Source: Candidatus Ozemibacter sibiricus
GTDB lineage: Bacteria; Muiribacteriota; Ozemobacteria; Ozemobacterales; Ozemobacteraceae
Length of the DNA stretch: 64,000 nt
Direction: 5' to 3'
NCBI GenBank assembly: GCA_003327425.1
Contig: QOQW01000009.1
Location: forward strand, 62,001-126,000
The notes under the pieces were generated by a model. It searched no databases. It saw nothing but the letters and a program-made list of their open reading frames with translations, and had not been told where the DNA came from. Shown here one piece after another: positions 16,188-23,926 of the stretch. The position numbers were made by a program, and so were the translations under genes. Numbering within the stretch: position 1 is the stretch's first letter; each line of letters begins with the position of its first letter.

Positions 16188-17648
16188 TCAGGTCGGGCAG
16201 ACCGCGGCGAACCGCTCGAGGCGGGCCAGGCACCGGTCGCGGCCGAGCACGGCCATCACCTCGAACAGGCCCGGCGTGGCGGTGCGTCCGGACAGACCGA
16301 GGCGGCAGAGGTGGACGACATCGCCGAACTTGCGGCCTTCCGCCTCGGCGAACGACCTGACCAGGGCTTCCAGGGGACCTTCGGCGAACTCGGGAGCGGC
16401 GCGCAGGCGTTCGAGCAGCCGGTTGAGCAGGCCGCGGGCGCCGCCGATCTTGGCCGCCTTCTCAAGTCCCTTGGCGTCGTAGGTGGTGGGGGCGGTGAAG
16501 AACCAGTCGGCCATGGTCAGGATCTCGTTGTAGGTCTTGAGGCGTTCCCGGTACAGGCCGGCCAGCTTGACCAGGGCGGGTTCGTCGAGGCCGCCCGGGA
16601 AGCCGGGAATCTGGGCGAGCCAGGGCCGTAGCTTCGCCAACAGCGTTGCGGGCGAGAATCGTTTGATGTACTCGGCGTTCATCCAGGTCAGCTTGTCGAG
16701 ATCGAAGATGGCGCCATGCGAACTGACGCGGTCGAGGGTGAATTCGGCGAACAGCTCGTCGCGGCTGAGGATTTCGCGGGTGTGGTCGGTGGGAGCCCAG
16801 CCGAGCAGGGCGAGATAGTTGCGGAAGGCCTCGGGGTCGTAGCCCATCTTTTCATACTCGACGACCGAGGTGGCGCCGTGCCGCTTGCTGAGCCGTGCGC
16901 GATCCTTGCCGAGAATCATCGGGATGTGGGCGAACCAGGGCAGCGGGGCGCCCAGGGCCCGATAGAGCAGGATCTGCTTGGGGGTGTTGGAAATGTGGTC
17001 CTCGCCACGGATGACATGGGTGATCCGCATGTCGATGTCGTCGACCACCACGGCGAAATTGTAGGTCGGCATGCCGTCGGATTTGACCACGACGAGATCA
17101 TCGAGCTGATCGGAGGTGAACGACAACCGGCCTTTGGTGATGTCGTCCCATTCGACCCATTCGCGCTCCGGGCGACGCAGGCGCAGGACGAACGTCTCGC
17201 CGGCGGCGATGCGCCGTTCGACCTCGGCCCGGTCGAGGGCGCGGCAGCGACCGTCATATTTGATGTCGACCTTGCGTTCGGCCTGGTCTTTGCGCATGGC
17301 TTCGAGGGTTTCGGCCGTGCAGAAGCAATGGTACAGCTTGCCTTCGTGAAGAAGCCGTTCGATGGCGGCCCGATAGCGGTCTTCGCGCTGGCTCTGGAAG
17401 TAGGGACCGTGCGGCCCGCCGACGTCGGGGCCTTCGTCCCAGTCGAGGCCGAGCCAGCGCAGGCCATCGAGGATGGCTTTGGTATAGGCTTCCTGCGAGC
17501 GTTCGAGATCGGTGTCTTCGATGCGCAGGACGAAGACGCCGCGATAGTGGCGGGCGAACAGCCAGTTGAAGAGAGCGGTGCGAGCTCCGCCGACATGGAG
17601 ATGGCCTGTCGGGGAAGGCGCGAAGCGGACGCGGACCGGTGTTGACAT
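16188..17648 (-). CDS. gltX: Glutamyl-tRNA synthetase
   Basis: 486 aa. Class I HIGH-type motif APSPTGHLHVGGARTALFNW near residue 10. IEDTDLERS, GRCR and the RLSKRHG (KMSKS-equivalent) motif near residue 252 follow. The C-terminal anticodon-binding helical part ends CLARLERFAAV. It charges tRNA-Glu and, in many bacteria, also tRNA-Gln. ATG 17648 is chosen by homology (MSTPVRVRFAPSPTG), with AGGGGGAA upstream. A 130-bp gap without a visible terminator separates it from apbE. Confidence 0.95.
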   Translation of the reverse strand: MSTPVRVRFAPSPTGHLHVGGARTALFNWLFARHYRGVFVLRIEDTDLERSQEAYTKAILDGLRWLGLDWDEGPDVGGPHGPYFQSQREDRYRAAIERLLHEGKLYHCFCTAETLEAMRKDQAERKVDIKYDGRCRALDRAEVERRIAAGETFVLRLRRPEREWVEWDDITKGRLSFTSDQLDDLVVVKSDGMPTYNFAVVVDDIDMRITHVIRGEDHISNTPKQILLYRALGAPLPWFAHIPMILGKDRARLSKRHGATSVVEYEKMGYDPEAFRNYLALLGWAPTDHTREILSRDELFAEFTLDRVSSHGAIFDLDKLTWMNAEYIKRFSPATLLAKLRPWLAQIPGFPGGLDEPALVKLAGLYRERLKTYNEILTMADWFFTAPTTYDAKGLEKAAKIGGARGLLNRLLERLRAAPEFAEGPLEALVRSFAEAEGRKFGDVVHLCRLGLSGRTATPGLFEVMAVLGRDRCLARLERFAAVCPT

Positions 17649-17889
17649 ACGAGGTGTTCCCCCTTGTGAACCCTGCGGCCGAGCGGCCGGGAAGGCAGGA
17701 TACCGCAAGCCGCCCAGCGGTGCAAGCCAGGCCGTCCTGGCGAGGCGTGGCATGCCAGGTGGAAAGGGCTCCCCGAGCGGAGCGACACGGTCATGGTCGA
17801 CGGCGCACGGTTGCGCCGACGCTCTGCGGCCTGCCGGTCGCGGCAAACGCCGATGGGACGAGGGTTGGAAAATTACCTGCACCTGCCCA

Positions 17890-17919
17890 TTGACTCGCGG
17901 CGGCAGGGTGTGCTATAAG
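17890..17919 (+). promoter_or_regulatory. Sigma-70 type promoter of tRNA-Val/trmJ unit
   Basis: TTGACT (17890-17895), 18-bp spacer, TATAAG (17914-17919) preceded by TGC. The mature tRNA begins 11 bp after the -10 box, so transcription should start almost at its 5' end. Confidence 0.75.
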
Positions 17920-17930
17920 AGAAAAACCAC

Positions 17931-18005
17931 AGGCTTGTAGCTCAGTTTGGTTAGAGCACCACGTTGACATCGTGGGGGTCAGCGGTTCAAGTCCGCTCAA
18001 GCCTA
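17931..18005 (+). tRNA. tRNA-Val (anticodon GAC)
   Basis: A full cloverleaf can be drawn. Acceptor AGGCTTG/CAAGCCT, D stem GCTC/GAGC, anticodon stem CCACG/CGTGG with loop TTGACAT (anticodon GAC), variable GGGTC, T stem AGCGG/CCGCT with loop TTCAAGT, discriminator A. CCA is not encoded. It is followed after 20 bp by the trmJ-like ORF with only a short TTTTTATTTAA between them. Confidence 0.95.
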
Positions 18006-18025
18006 TTTTTATTTAAGGCCTGTTG

Positions 18026-18970
18026 ATGAACCCGTCGAACGCCTCTCCTTCCCTTCTCGACAATATCCGCATCGTTCTGGTCGAGCCCCAGGGCGCCTTG
18101 AATGTCGGTTCGACCTGCCGGGCCATGAAGAACTTCGGCCTGCGGCACCTCTACGTGGTGCGGCCCGGCTGCGAACTCGATCTCGATGCTGTCAAGATGG
18201 CCCTGCATGCGAAAGATCTGCTGCAGTCGGCCAGAGTGGTCCAGACCATCCCCGAAGCGATCGCCGGCAGCGTGCTGGTGCTCGGCACCGCCAACCGGCG
18301 CGGGGAATACCACGAGCCCAACATGACCGTCCGCGAAGGCCTGGAGCGCATCCGACGCGATCTGGCGGCGGGCCCCGTCTCGATTCTCTTCGGGCGCGAG
18401 GAATGGGGTCTGACCAAGGAAGATCTGGCCTTCACCCAAGGAACCATCCGCATCGTCACCCACCCGCAGTTTACCTCCTTGAACCTCGCGCAGGCGGTGC
18501 TGCTGATCGCCTATGAATTGTACCAGGCGTTCGGCGACCTGCCGGCGTCTCCGAAGCCGCACGCCGACAATCCATTCGAGCAACCCCCGACGGTCGAGGA
18601 GCTCGATCGCTTGTACAAGCACATGTTCTCGGTGCTGACGATGTGCGAGTTCCTGCCCCGTACCAATCCCGACGGTTTGTTCCAGATCATCCGGGCGTTC
18701 ATTTCCCGGGCCCAGGCGCGTCGCCGCGAGGTCAACATCCTGATGGGAGTCTTCTCGAACGTCGACGGCTTCATGAAGAAATACGTTCGTCACCGGGCCG
18801 GCAAGCCGCCCGCCCCCGGGGAGGCCCCTTTCCCGCCCTCCGCCGGGCGCCCCGCCGCGGGGCGGATGGGCGGCCTGACTCCCGATGACGAACCTCCCCC
18901 CGCCCGTTCGCCATCGCCGGCGGCGGGGCGGTCGCCCGCCGGTTCGCTCGATCCCGAGCCCGGCGTCTGA
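18026..18970 (+). CDS. trmJ: TrmJ-like tRNA/rRNA 2'-O-methyltransferase (SPOUT)
   Basis: 314 aa. The SPOUT-class TrmH/TrmJ core runs from IRIVLVEPQGALNVGSTCRA through MKNFGLRHLYVV, ALHAKDLL and VLGTANRRGE to ILFGREEWGLTKEDL and TSLNLAQAVLLIAYELYQ, the knot-forming SAM site. The family methylates the 2'-OH of residue 32 in the tRNA anticodon loop or related sites. The last ~55 residues are a Pro/Ala/Gly-rich tail outside the family. ATG 18026 is preferred to the adjacent TTG. It begins 20 bp after tRNA-Val, so they probably share a transcript. Confidence 0.8.
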   Translation: MNPSNASPSLLDNIRIVLVEPQGALNVGSTCRAMKNFGLRHLYVVRPGCELDLDAVKMALHAKDLLQSARVVQTIPEAIAGSVLVLGTANRRGEYHEPNMTVREGLERIRRDLAAGPVSILFGREEWGLTKEDLAFTQGTIRIVTHPQFTSLNLAQAVLLIAYELYQAFGDLPASPKPHADNPFEQPPTVEELDRLYKHMFSVLTMCEFLPRTNPDGLFQIIRAFISRAQARRREVNILMGVFSNVDGFMKKYVRHRAGKPPAPGEAPFPPSAGRPAAGRMGGLTPDDEPPPARSPSPAAGRSPAGSLDPEPGV

Positions 18971-19380
18971 ATCTCTGAATTTCTGAATCTCTGCCCTGAC
19001 GGCGAGGCGCCTCCCTTCGATTCGTCGAGGCGCTTGCCTCGAGTGCGCCTGGGTTGATCATGGGCTGAGGCTCGTTCTCGCCGAGAAGGATGTCCGCTCG
19101 GCCACCCCAGCGGCGAGGAGCGGCGAGGCCTCGCTTCCCGCTTCCCTGGCCTCTGCCGGTCGCGCTGGTCAGCGCTGGTCGGCGGCTGGTTCGCGGTCGA
19201 CAACCAAAGACGAAGGTAGACGACGGCCAGCCTTGCCAGCGGAAGCGATCGCTGGCCGTCGTGAGAAACCGCTAGAAAGGACGAGCCTGCCGCGTAGGTT
19301 GCCGCCGTCCGGTCGCCGCGCGCGACGGTTGAATCCCTCTCGGCCTGGGGATCAGATCGCCGGGGCGGGCCGGCCCGGCT
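18971..19380. other. Convergent intergenic region with inverted repeat
   Basis: 410 bp between convergent genes. It starts with short direct repeats of CTGAATCTCT (18968-18993). An 11-bp perfect inverted repeat CGACGGCCAGC/GCTGGCCGTCG at 19221-19231 and 19251-19261 could act as a bidirectional terminator hairpin, though no T-run follows. Nothing coding is recognisable. Confidence 0.5.
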
Positions 19381-19905
19381 TCAGCGCTTGCCGGGAGGAG
19401 GCGGGGCTTTCGGCTCGGCTCCCATCTTCAGCTTGAAGATGGCCAGGCGTTGCTGGATCATCTTCTGGAAGGCCGGCATCAAGGCTTTGGCCAGTTGGGC
19501 GAGCGCGCTCTCCTGCAAGCGATGGACCTGGACATGGCCATCCTTGGTGATGATCAGCAGGGCGATCGGCCGCATGAACCCGCCGCCGCCCCCGCCGATG
19601 CCGTGGCGATCCTTGGTCTGTTCGTTCCTGCCCCGCTCCGGCCGTTCGGAGGCTTCTTCCTGGCCGAACAGTCCTTCCCCGACACCGAAGCCGAGACCTT
19701 TGACCAGCACCGGCACGATCGTCAGATCGCCGACTTTGAGGGGAGCGCCCAGCGTTTGCGAGGAATCGAGGGTGCCGGCGATCAGTCCGGCCAGTTTGTC
19801 CATGGCGGGCAGCAGCATCAGCTCTTCGCCCTCGGGGGCCCCCTGAACGCTCGCGGCTCCCGCCAGGATCAGCATCACCACAAACCCCAGAGCCAGTCGT
19901 CGCAT
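19381..19905 (-). CDS. GerW/YtfJ-family secreted protein
   Basis: 174 aa. Signal peptide MRRLALGFVVMLILAGAASVQG. The body has TLGAPLKVGDLTIVPVLVKG, GFGVGEG and the run GIGGGGGGFMRPIALLIIT, then DGHVQVHRL. A Gly-rich turn before a hydrophobic 'P-A-L-I' strand is the GerW (YtfJ) signature. In Bacillus the family is a spore protein, but homologues are frequent in non-sporulating bacteria with unknown role. ATG 19905 follows an AAGGAGG site. Its start is 1 nt after the stop of the upstream membrane-protein gene, so they are co-expressed. Confidence 0.75.
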   Translation of the reverse strand: MRRLALGFVVMLILAGAASVQGAPEGEELMLLPAMDKLAGLIAGTLDSSQTLGAPLKVGDLTIVPVLVKGLGFGVGEGLFGQEEASERPERGRNEQTKDRHGIGGGGGGFMRPIALLIITKDGHVQVHRLQESALAQLAKALMPAFQKMIQQRLAIFKLKMGAEPKAPPPPGKR

Positions 19906-19906
19906 G

Positions 19907-20914
19907 TCATGTTCCTCCTTCGGTCGGTGCATTCTCCGACGGTCCGGCCAGGCCGGTCCGTATGAGTCCTCCTAGGCCGGCCAGGGTGAGCAGGCCGGTG
20001 AACACTCCGCCGACCAGCGGCAGAGCCCAGATGATCAGCAGGCTTCCTCCCGTCAATAGCACAAGATGAAGCGAGAAGGCCTGGGGCTCGACGCGGGAGA
20101 GCGCGGCCGCCAGGCCGCTCGCGCCGCTCATCAGTCCGGCCGGCATCAGCAGCAGGCCGATCGCGGCCCCGACCACCGGCAGCACCATCAGGCCCACCAC
20201 CGAATGGGCCAGCAGCCCGATCAACGCCAGCAGCACCAGCGTCAGCAGGCTTCCCCAGCCGAACGCCCGGGCGGGAAAGGCACGGAGCGCGTGCGCGCCG
20301 GCGACGAGTCGGCTCGGGATGAGCAGATGCAGGGCCAGGCCGGCCATCCACCAGGCCAGCAGCAGATCGCGCAGCACCCGTCGGCCGAGCTGGCGGAGCC
20401 AGCCGAGCCATGGCGGCGGCGGTCGCCCAGGGCGGTGGTCGCGCCTCGCCAGTGCCGTGCGGAGCTGGTCGAGCCAGGATGTCAGCAGAGTCTTGAGGGA
20501 AAGATCGGTGGACCCATCGCCCATGATCTCCGCCACCCAGCGCATGAATTGTCCCCAGGTCGTGCCGGGACCGGCGTCGAGTGGCTCGATCCGCGTGCCC
20601 GACGCATCCTGGATCAGCAGATAGCGGGGGGTCAGCGCCAGACCGGCCAGGTGGAGGCCTGCCGTGGCCGGCCCACCCCATGCCCCCTGCCAGCCGTCGG
20701 CCTGGACGACCACGGTGATGGTGGCGTGGCCGAGGCTGAGGGGTGGCCCCACCAGGAGAGGCGCCGAGCCGACGACCAGCGGAAGACGGCCCACCGTCTC
20801 AGGACCAAGGGCGGTCGGAGAAGACCGCGTGGGTGGGTCAGCCAGCGTGCCGTTGGCGATCCAGCACATTGCCCACACGGCCAACCCCAGCCGGATCCCC
20901 CTGAGCCTCCCCAT
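19907..20914 (-). CDS. Uncharacterised membrane protein with exported N-terminal domain
   Basis: 335 aa. An N-terminal signal-like segment (IRLGLAVWAMCWIANGTLA) leads an extracytoplasmic part of about 150 residues. This includes LGHATITVVVQADGW and HLAGLALTPRYLLIQD. Then follow four or five membrane helices (WWMAGLALHLLIP, SLLTLVLLALIGLLAHSVVG, MVLPVVGAAIGLLLMPAGLM, LLIIWALPLVGG). I do not recognise the family. ATG 20914 is used; a GTG three codons upstream is possible. It is the first gene of a two-gene unit with the GerW-like protein, suggesting they act together at the envelope. Confidence 0.6.
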   Translation of the reverse strand: MGRLRGIRLGLAVWAMCWIANGTLADPPTRSSPTALGPETVGRLPLVVGSAPLLVGPPLSLGHATITVVVQADGWQGAWGGPATAGLHLAGLALTPRYLLIQDASGTRIEPLDAGPGTTWGQFMRWVAEIMGDGSTDLSLKTLLTSWLDQLRTALARRDHRPGRPPPPWLGWLRQLGRRVLRDLLLAWWMAGLALHLLIPSRLVAGAHALRAFPARAFGWGSLLTLVLLALIGLLAHSVVGLMVLPVVGAAIGLLLMPAGLMSGASGLAAALSRVEPQAFSLHLVLLTGGSLLIIWALPLVGGVFTGLLTLAGLGGLIRTGLAGPSENAPTEGGT

Positions 20915-21375
20915 GTCGCTCACCTCTCCATTTCAGGGTAGGAGCGAACCTGGAAAAAGTCAAACGTCGTCGCCGCAGGCGCCCCGGTGACGCACCAGGG
21001 CAGCATTCCCGGAGGGGGTTTGAATGCGTGTATCCACCGGTTAGAGCGTCGGAGCGGCAGGTTCCTGGCCAGGGTGTTCGGCCGGCCCCAAAAGGGTGCG
21101 GGCGCAAAGCCGGGCGCCGGATGGTCGACCGCGGCGTCGGTTGGTCGACCGCGGCGTCGGTGGCCCAATGGCAGCGTCAGAGGCTCGATCGTGGCGTCGG
21201 TGGCCCCATCGCGGCGTCAGAAGCTCGATCGTGGCGCCCGCTCGCAGGGTTTCTCGGCGCTGGCGATTGTGGTACATTCCCCCCCAGGCCCGAGGCGGGA
21301 CCACGGACCGGGCGTTTCGGCGCGCGGTCGGCGGTTCGAGGTGCGGGCCTGACGTGGCGGCATGATCCATTCCTG
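20915..21375. other. Divergent intergenic region with 20-bp tandem repeats
   Basis: 461 bp between the leftward membrane-protein gene and the rightward MFS gene. It contains the six-copy repeat at 21122-21241 and an extended -10 box TGG-TACATT at 21270-21278, leaving a leader of roughly 90 nt before the MFS start. Confidence 0.5.
21122..21241. repeat. Six tandem 20-bp repeats
   Basis: Six units of exactly 20 bp without spacers, approximate consensus GGYYCGAYCGYGGCGTCRGW. The first two units are identical and the later ones diverge, with units 3 and 5 sharing a CCCCATSGC variant. They end about 30 bp before an extended -10 promoter box for the MFS/radical SAM unit. Confidence 0.8.
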
Positions 21376-22914
21376 ATGACGACTCACGATTCTTCCCAGA
21401 TCCCTTCCGATCTCACGCCGGCGGGGCGCCGGATCGCCATCCTGGCTTCCGTGCTGGGCAGCTTCCTGACGCCCTTCATGATCTCCGCGGTCAATGTCGC
21501 CCTGCCGGTCATCGGCCGCGAGCTGGGGCTCGATGCGGTGCTGCTCAACTGGGTGCCGACCGCTTTCCTGCTGGCGTCCTCCGTCTTCCTGCTGCCGTGC
21601 GGGCGGCTGGCCGATCTCTGGGGCCGGAAAGCCGTCTACCAATGGGGCATCGCCCTGTTCACCGCGACCTCGCTGCTGCTCGGCCTGGTCGAGGGGCCGG
21701 TCGGCCTGGTCGCCCTGCGCGCCCTGCAAGGCATGGCGGGCAGCATGGTCTTTGCGACGGGGCCGGCCATCCTGGCCTCGATCTTCGGCCCGGGCGAGCG
21801 GGGGCGGGCGCTGGGCATCAATGTGGCGGCGGTCTATTTCGGACTGTCGGCGGGGCCGTTCCTGGGCGGGGTCATGACGGTCCAGTTCGGCTGGCGCAGC
21901 CTGTTCCTCGCCCCGGTGCCGCTGGGCGTCCTCGCCCTGGTGCTTCTCTGGCGCGGCCTGCCGCAGGAATGGCGCACCGCCGGTCCCGCCCAGCCCTTCG
22001 ATCGCGGCGGGGCCCTGCTCTATGCGGCGGGGCTGATCGCGCTCATCGTCAGTCTGTCCTTCCTGCCCGGGGTGGCCGGCTGGAGCCTGCTGGCCGTGGG
22101 CGTGGCCGGGCTGGCGGTCTTCCTGTGGTGGGAAACCCGGGTTCAGGCGCCGCTGCTACCGGTGGCCCTGTTCCTCGACAACCGCGTGTTCGCCTTCGCC
22201 AATCTGGCTTCCCTGATCCATTATGCCGCCACCTACGCCAACAGTTTCCTGCTCAGCCTCTTCCTGCAGAAGGCGCGGGGCCTGTCGCCGCGGGAAGCGG
22301 GCACCGTGCTGGTCGTCCAGCCGCTGGTCCAGGCCGTCTGCTCGCCGGCGGCCGGGTGGCTGAGCGATCGCTGGGATCCGCGTCTGCTGGCCTCGGGGGG
22401 CATGGGCCTGACCATGGCCGGCCTGGTCGCGCTGGCCGGCAGCACGGCCGCGACCTCGCTCGCCTGGCTGGTCGTGGTGCTGGGGGTGATGGGGTTCGGC
22501 TTCGCCCTGTTCTCCTCGCCCAACATCAATTGCGTGATGAGCGCGGTCACGCCCCGCGATTACGGCCTGGCGGCCGGGGTGCAGAGCACCATGCGGGTGC
22601 TCGGCCAGATGACCAGCATGGCGGTCACCATGCTGCTGTTCGCCCTCCTGATCGGGGCGGTGGAGATCGATGCCCAGCGCTTGCCGGCCTTCCTGCAGAC
22701 GTTCCGGCTGGCCTATCTGATCTTCGCCGGTCTGTGCGCTCTGGGCATCCTGGCCTCGCTGGCGCGCGGCCCTGGGCAGCCGCCGCGCGCAGCCCCGCCG
22801 ACGGTCGCGGCCCCGCCCACGACGGCGACGGCCGGCCCCCGGGCCGCGCCGGTCCTGCCACCGGCGGGGAACGCCCCTGCCTCATCCCTTCCTTCCGGAG
22901 ACGATCATGGCTGA
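21376..22914 (+). CDS. MFS transporter, DHA2-like (14 TM) efflux family
   Basis: 512 aa. FLTPFMISAVNVALPVIGRE in the first helix, LPCGRLADLWGRKAVY as motif A and GMAGSMVFATGPAIL in TM5 (motif C-like region) place it in the drug:H+ antiporter DHA2 group. About 14 membrane helices are visible. SPREAGTVLVVQPLVQAV and GMGFGLF-like repeats lie in the C-terminal half. A ~45-residue Pro/Ala-rich cytoplasmic tail ends the protein. ATG 21376 precedes MTTHDSSQIP; the long upstream frame is repeat-derived. It overlaps the radical SAM gene by 8 nt, so exporter and enzyme are made together. Confidence 0.85.
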   Translation: MTTHDSSQIPSDLTPAGRRIAILASVLGSFLTPFMISAVNVALPVIGRELGLDAVLLNWVPTAFLLASSVFLLPCGRLADLWGRKAVYQWGIALFTATSLLLGLVEGPVGLVALRALQGMAGSMVFATGPAILASIFGPGERGRALGINVAAVYFGLSAGPFLGGVMTVQFGWRSLFLAPVPLGVLALVLLWRGLPQEWRTAGPAQPFDRGGALLYAAGLIALIVSLSFLPGVAGWSLLAVGVAGLAVFLWWETRVQAPLLPVALFLDNRVFAFANLASLIHYAATYANSFLLSLFLQKARGLSPREAGTVLVVQPLVQAVCSPAAGWLSDRWDPRLLASGGMGLTMAGLVALAGSTAATSLAWLVVVLGVMGFGFALFSSPNINCVMSAVTPRDYGLAAGVQSTMRVLGQMTSMAVTMLLFALLIGAVEIDAQRLPAFLQTFRLAYLIFAGLCALGILASLARGPGQPPRAAPPTVAAPPTTATAGPRAAPVLPPAGNAPASSLPSGDDHG

Positions 22915-23926
22915 ACCCCCTTCCCTGTTCATCGGCGACCTGCATGGCGGCGGACTCGTCCTGTCGTGGCGCTGCGGCTCGCAGTGCCGCCATTGCCTCT
23001 ACGGCTGCGGTCCCCACCGGCAGGATGGCGCCCCGGCCGATGAGGCCGCCTGGGAGGCCCTGCTCGACCATCTGGCTCGCATCGCGCCGCGGGCCGTCTG
23101 GCACATCGGAGGCGGCGAGCCCTTCCTGCATCTGCAGCGGCTGAAAAGCACGGTGGCCGGCCTGGCCCGGCGCCGCCTGCGGCTCGAGTACGTCGAGACC
23201 AACGCCTCCTGGGTGCAGGATCAGGCGCAGGCCGAGCGCGTGCTGGGCGAGCTGCGCGAGCTGGGGCTCGGCACGGTGCTGGTCAGTCTGTCGCCCTTCC
23301 ATGCCGAGTTCGTTCCCCACGGACGCACTCGCCTGCTCATCCGGGCCGCGGAGAACGTGCTGCCGGGCGGCGCCTTCGTCTGGATCCCCGAGTTCGCCCA
23401 CGATCTGGCCGAGGTCGATCCGCAGGCGAAATTGTCCTGGCGGGCCTTCCTGGCCGGGCGGCCGGCCGGCTACGCCCTGGCCCTGGCCGATCGCTACTAC
23501 CTCACCACGGGCGGGCGGGCCGGGCGCTATCTCGCGGCCCACGGGCGGTCCTTCCCCTGGGAGAAGGTGGCCGGACGCGCGCCCTGCCGCGAGCGGCTCG
23601 CCGATACCTCCCACTTCCATGTCGATGGGGAAGGGTGGTTCGTGCCCGGTCTGTGCGCCGGACTCGGCCTGCCGGTCCGGCGGCTGCCCGGTGCCCTCGA
23701 CCTGGCCGGCTTCCCGGTGCTGCGCTTCCTGGCGCGAGCCGATCTCGGCGGCCTGGTCGAAGAGGCGGCGCGGCAGGGGTTCCGGCCGCTGTCCGGCTAT
23801 GCCTCGCCCTGCGATCTCTGCACCCACGTTCGTCTGTTCCTCTTCCAGACCCGTCGGGCCGCATGCCCTGAGCTGCAGCCGGCCGGGTTCTACGACCCGC
23901 GCTCCCTTCCCGGCTACGGCGCCTAG
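22907..23926 (+). CDS. Radical SAM protein with C-terminal cysteine cluster
   Basis: 339 aa. The [4Fe-4S] motif is CGSQCRHC (C23, C27, C30), followed by WHIGGGEPFLH (the GGE SAM site), YVETNASW and VSLSPFHAEFVPHG. The C-terminal part has a HFHVDGEGWFVPGLCAGL segment with an upstream Cys, and CDLCTH, which could hold an auxiliary cluster in SPASM/twitch fashion. The substrate is unknown. The family appears as lone 'radical SAM protein' in many genomes. An 8-nt overlap with the MFS gene suggests a modified product or precursor that is exported or imported (inference). Its TAG stop shares a CTAG palindrome with the convergent gene. Confidence 0.8.
   Translation: MAEPPSLFIGDLHGGGLVLSWRCGSQCRHCLYGCGPHRQDGAPADEAAWEALLDHLARIAPRAVWHIGGGEPFLHLQRLKSTVAGLARRRLRLEYVETNASWVQDQAQAERVLGELRELGLGTVLVSLSPFHAEFVPHGRTRLLIRAAENVLPGGAFVWIPEFAHDLAEVDPQAKLSWRAFLAGRPAGYALALADRYYLTTGGRAGRYLAAHGRSFPWEKVAGRAPCRERLADTSHFHVDGEGWFVPGLCAGLGLPVRRLPGALDLAGFPVLRFLARADLGGLVEEAARQGFRPLSGYASPCDLCTHVRLFLFQTRRAACPELQPAGFYDPRSLPGYGA

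Noticed and set aside
21122-21241. CRISPR array
   Set aside because: Units are contiguous 20-bp repeats with no spacers and no cas genes nearby.
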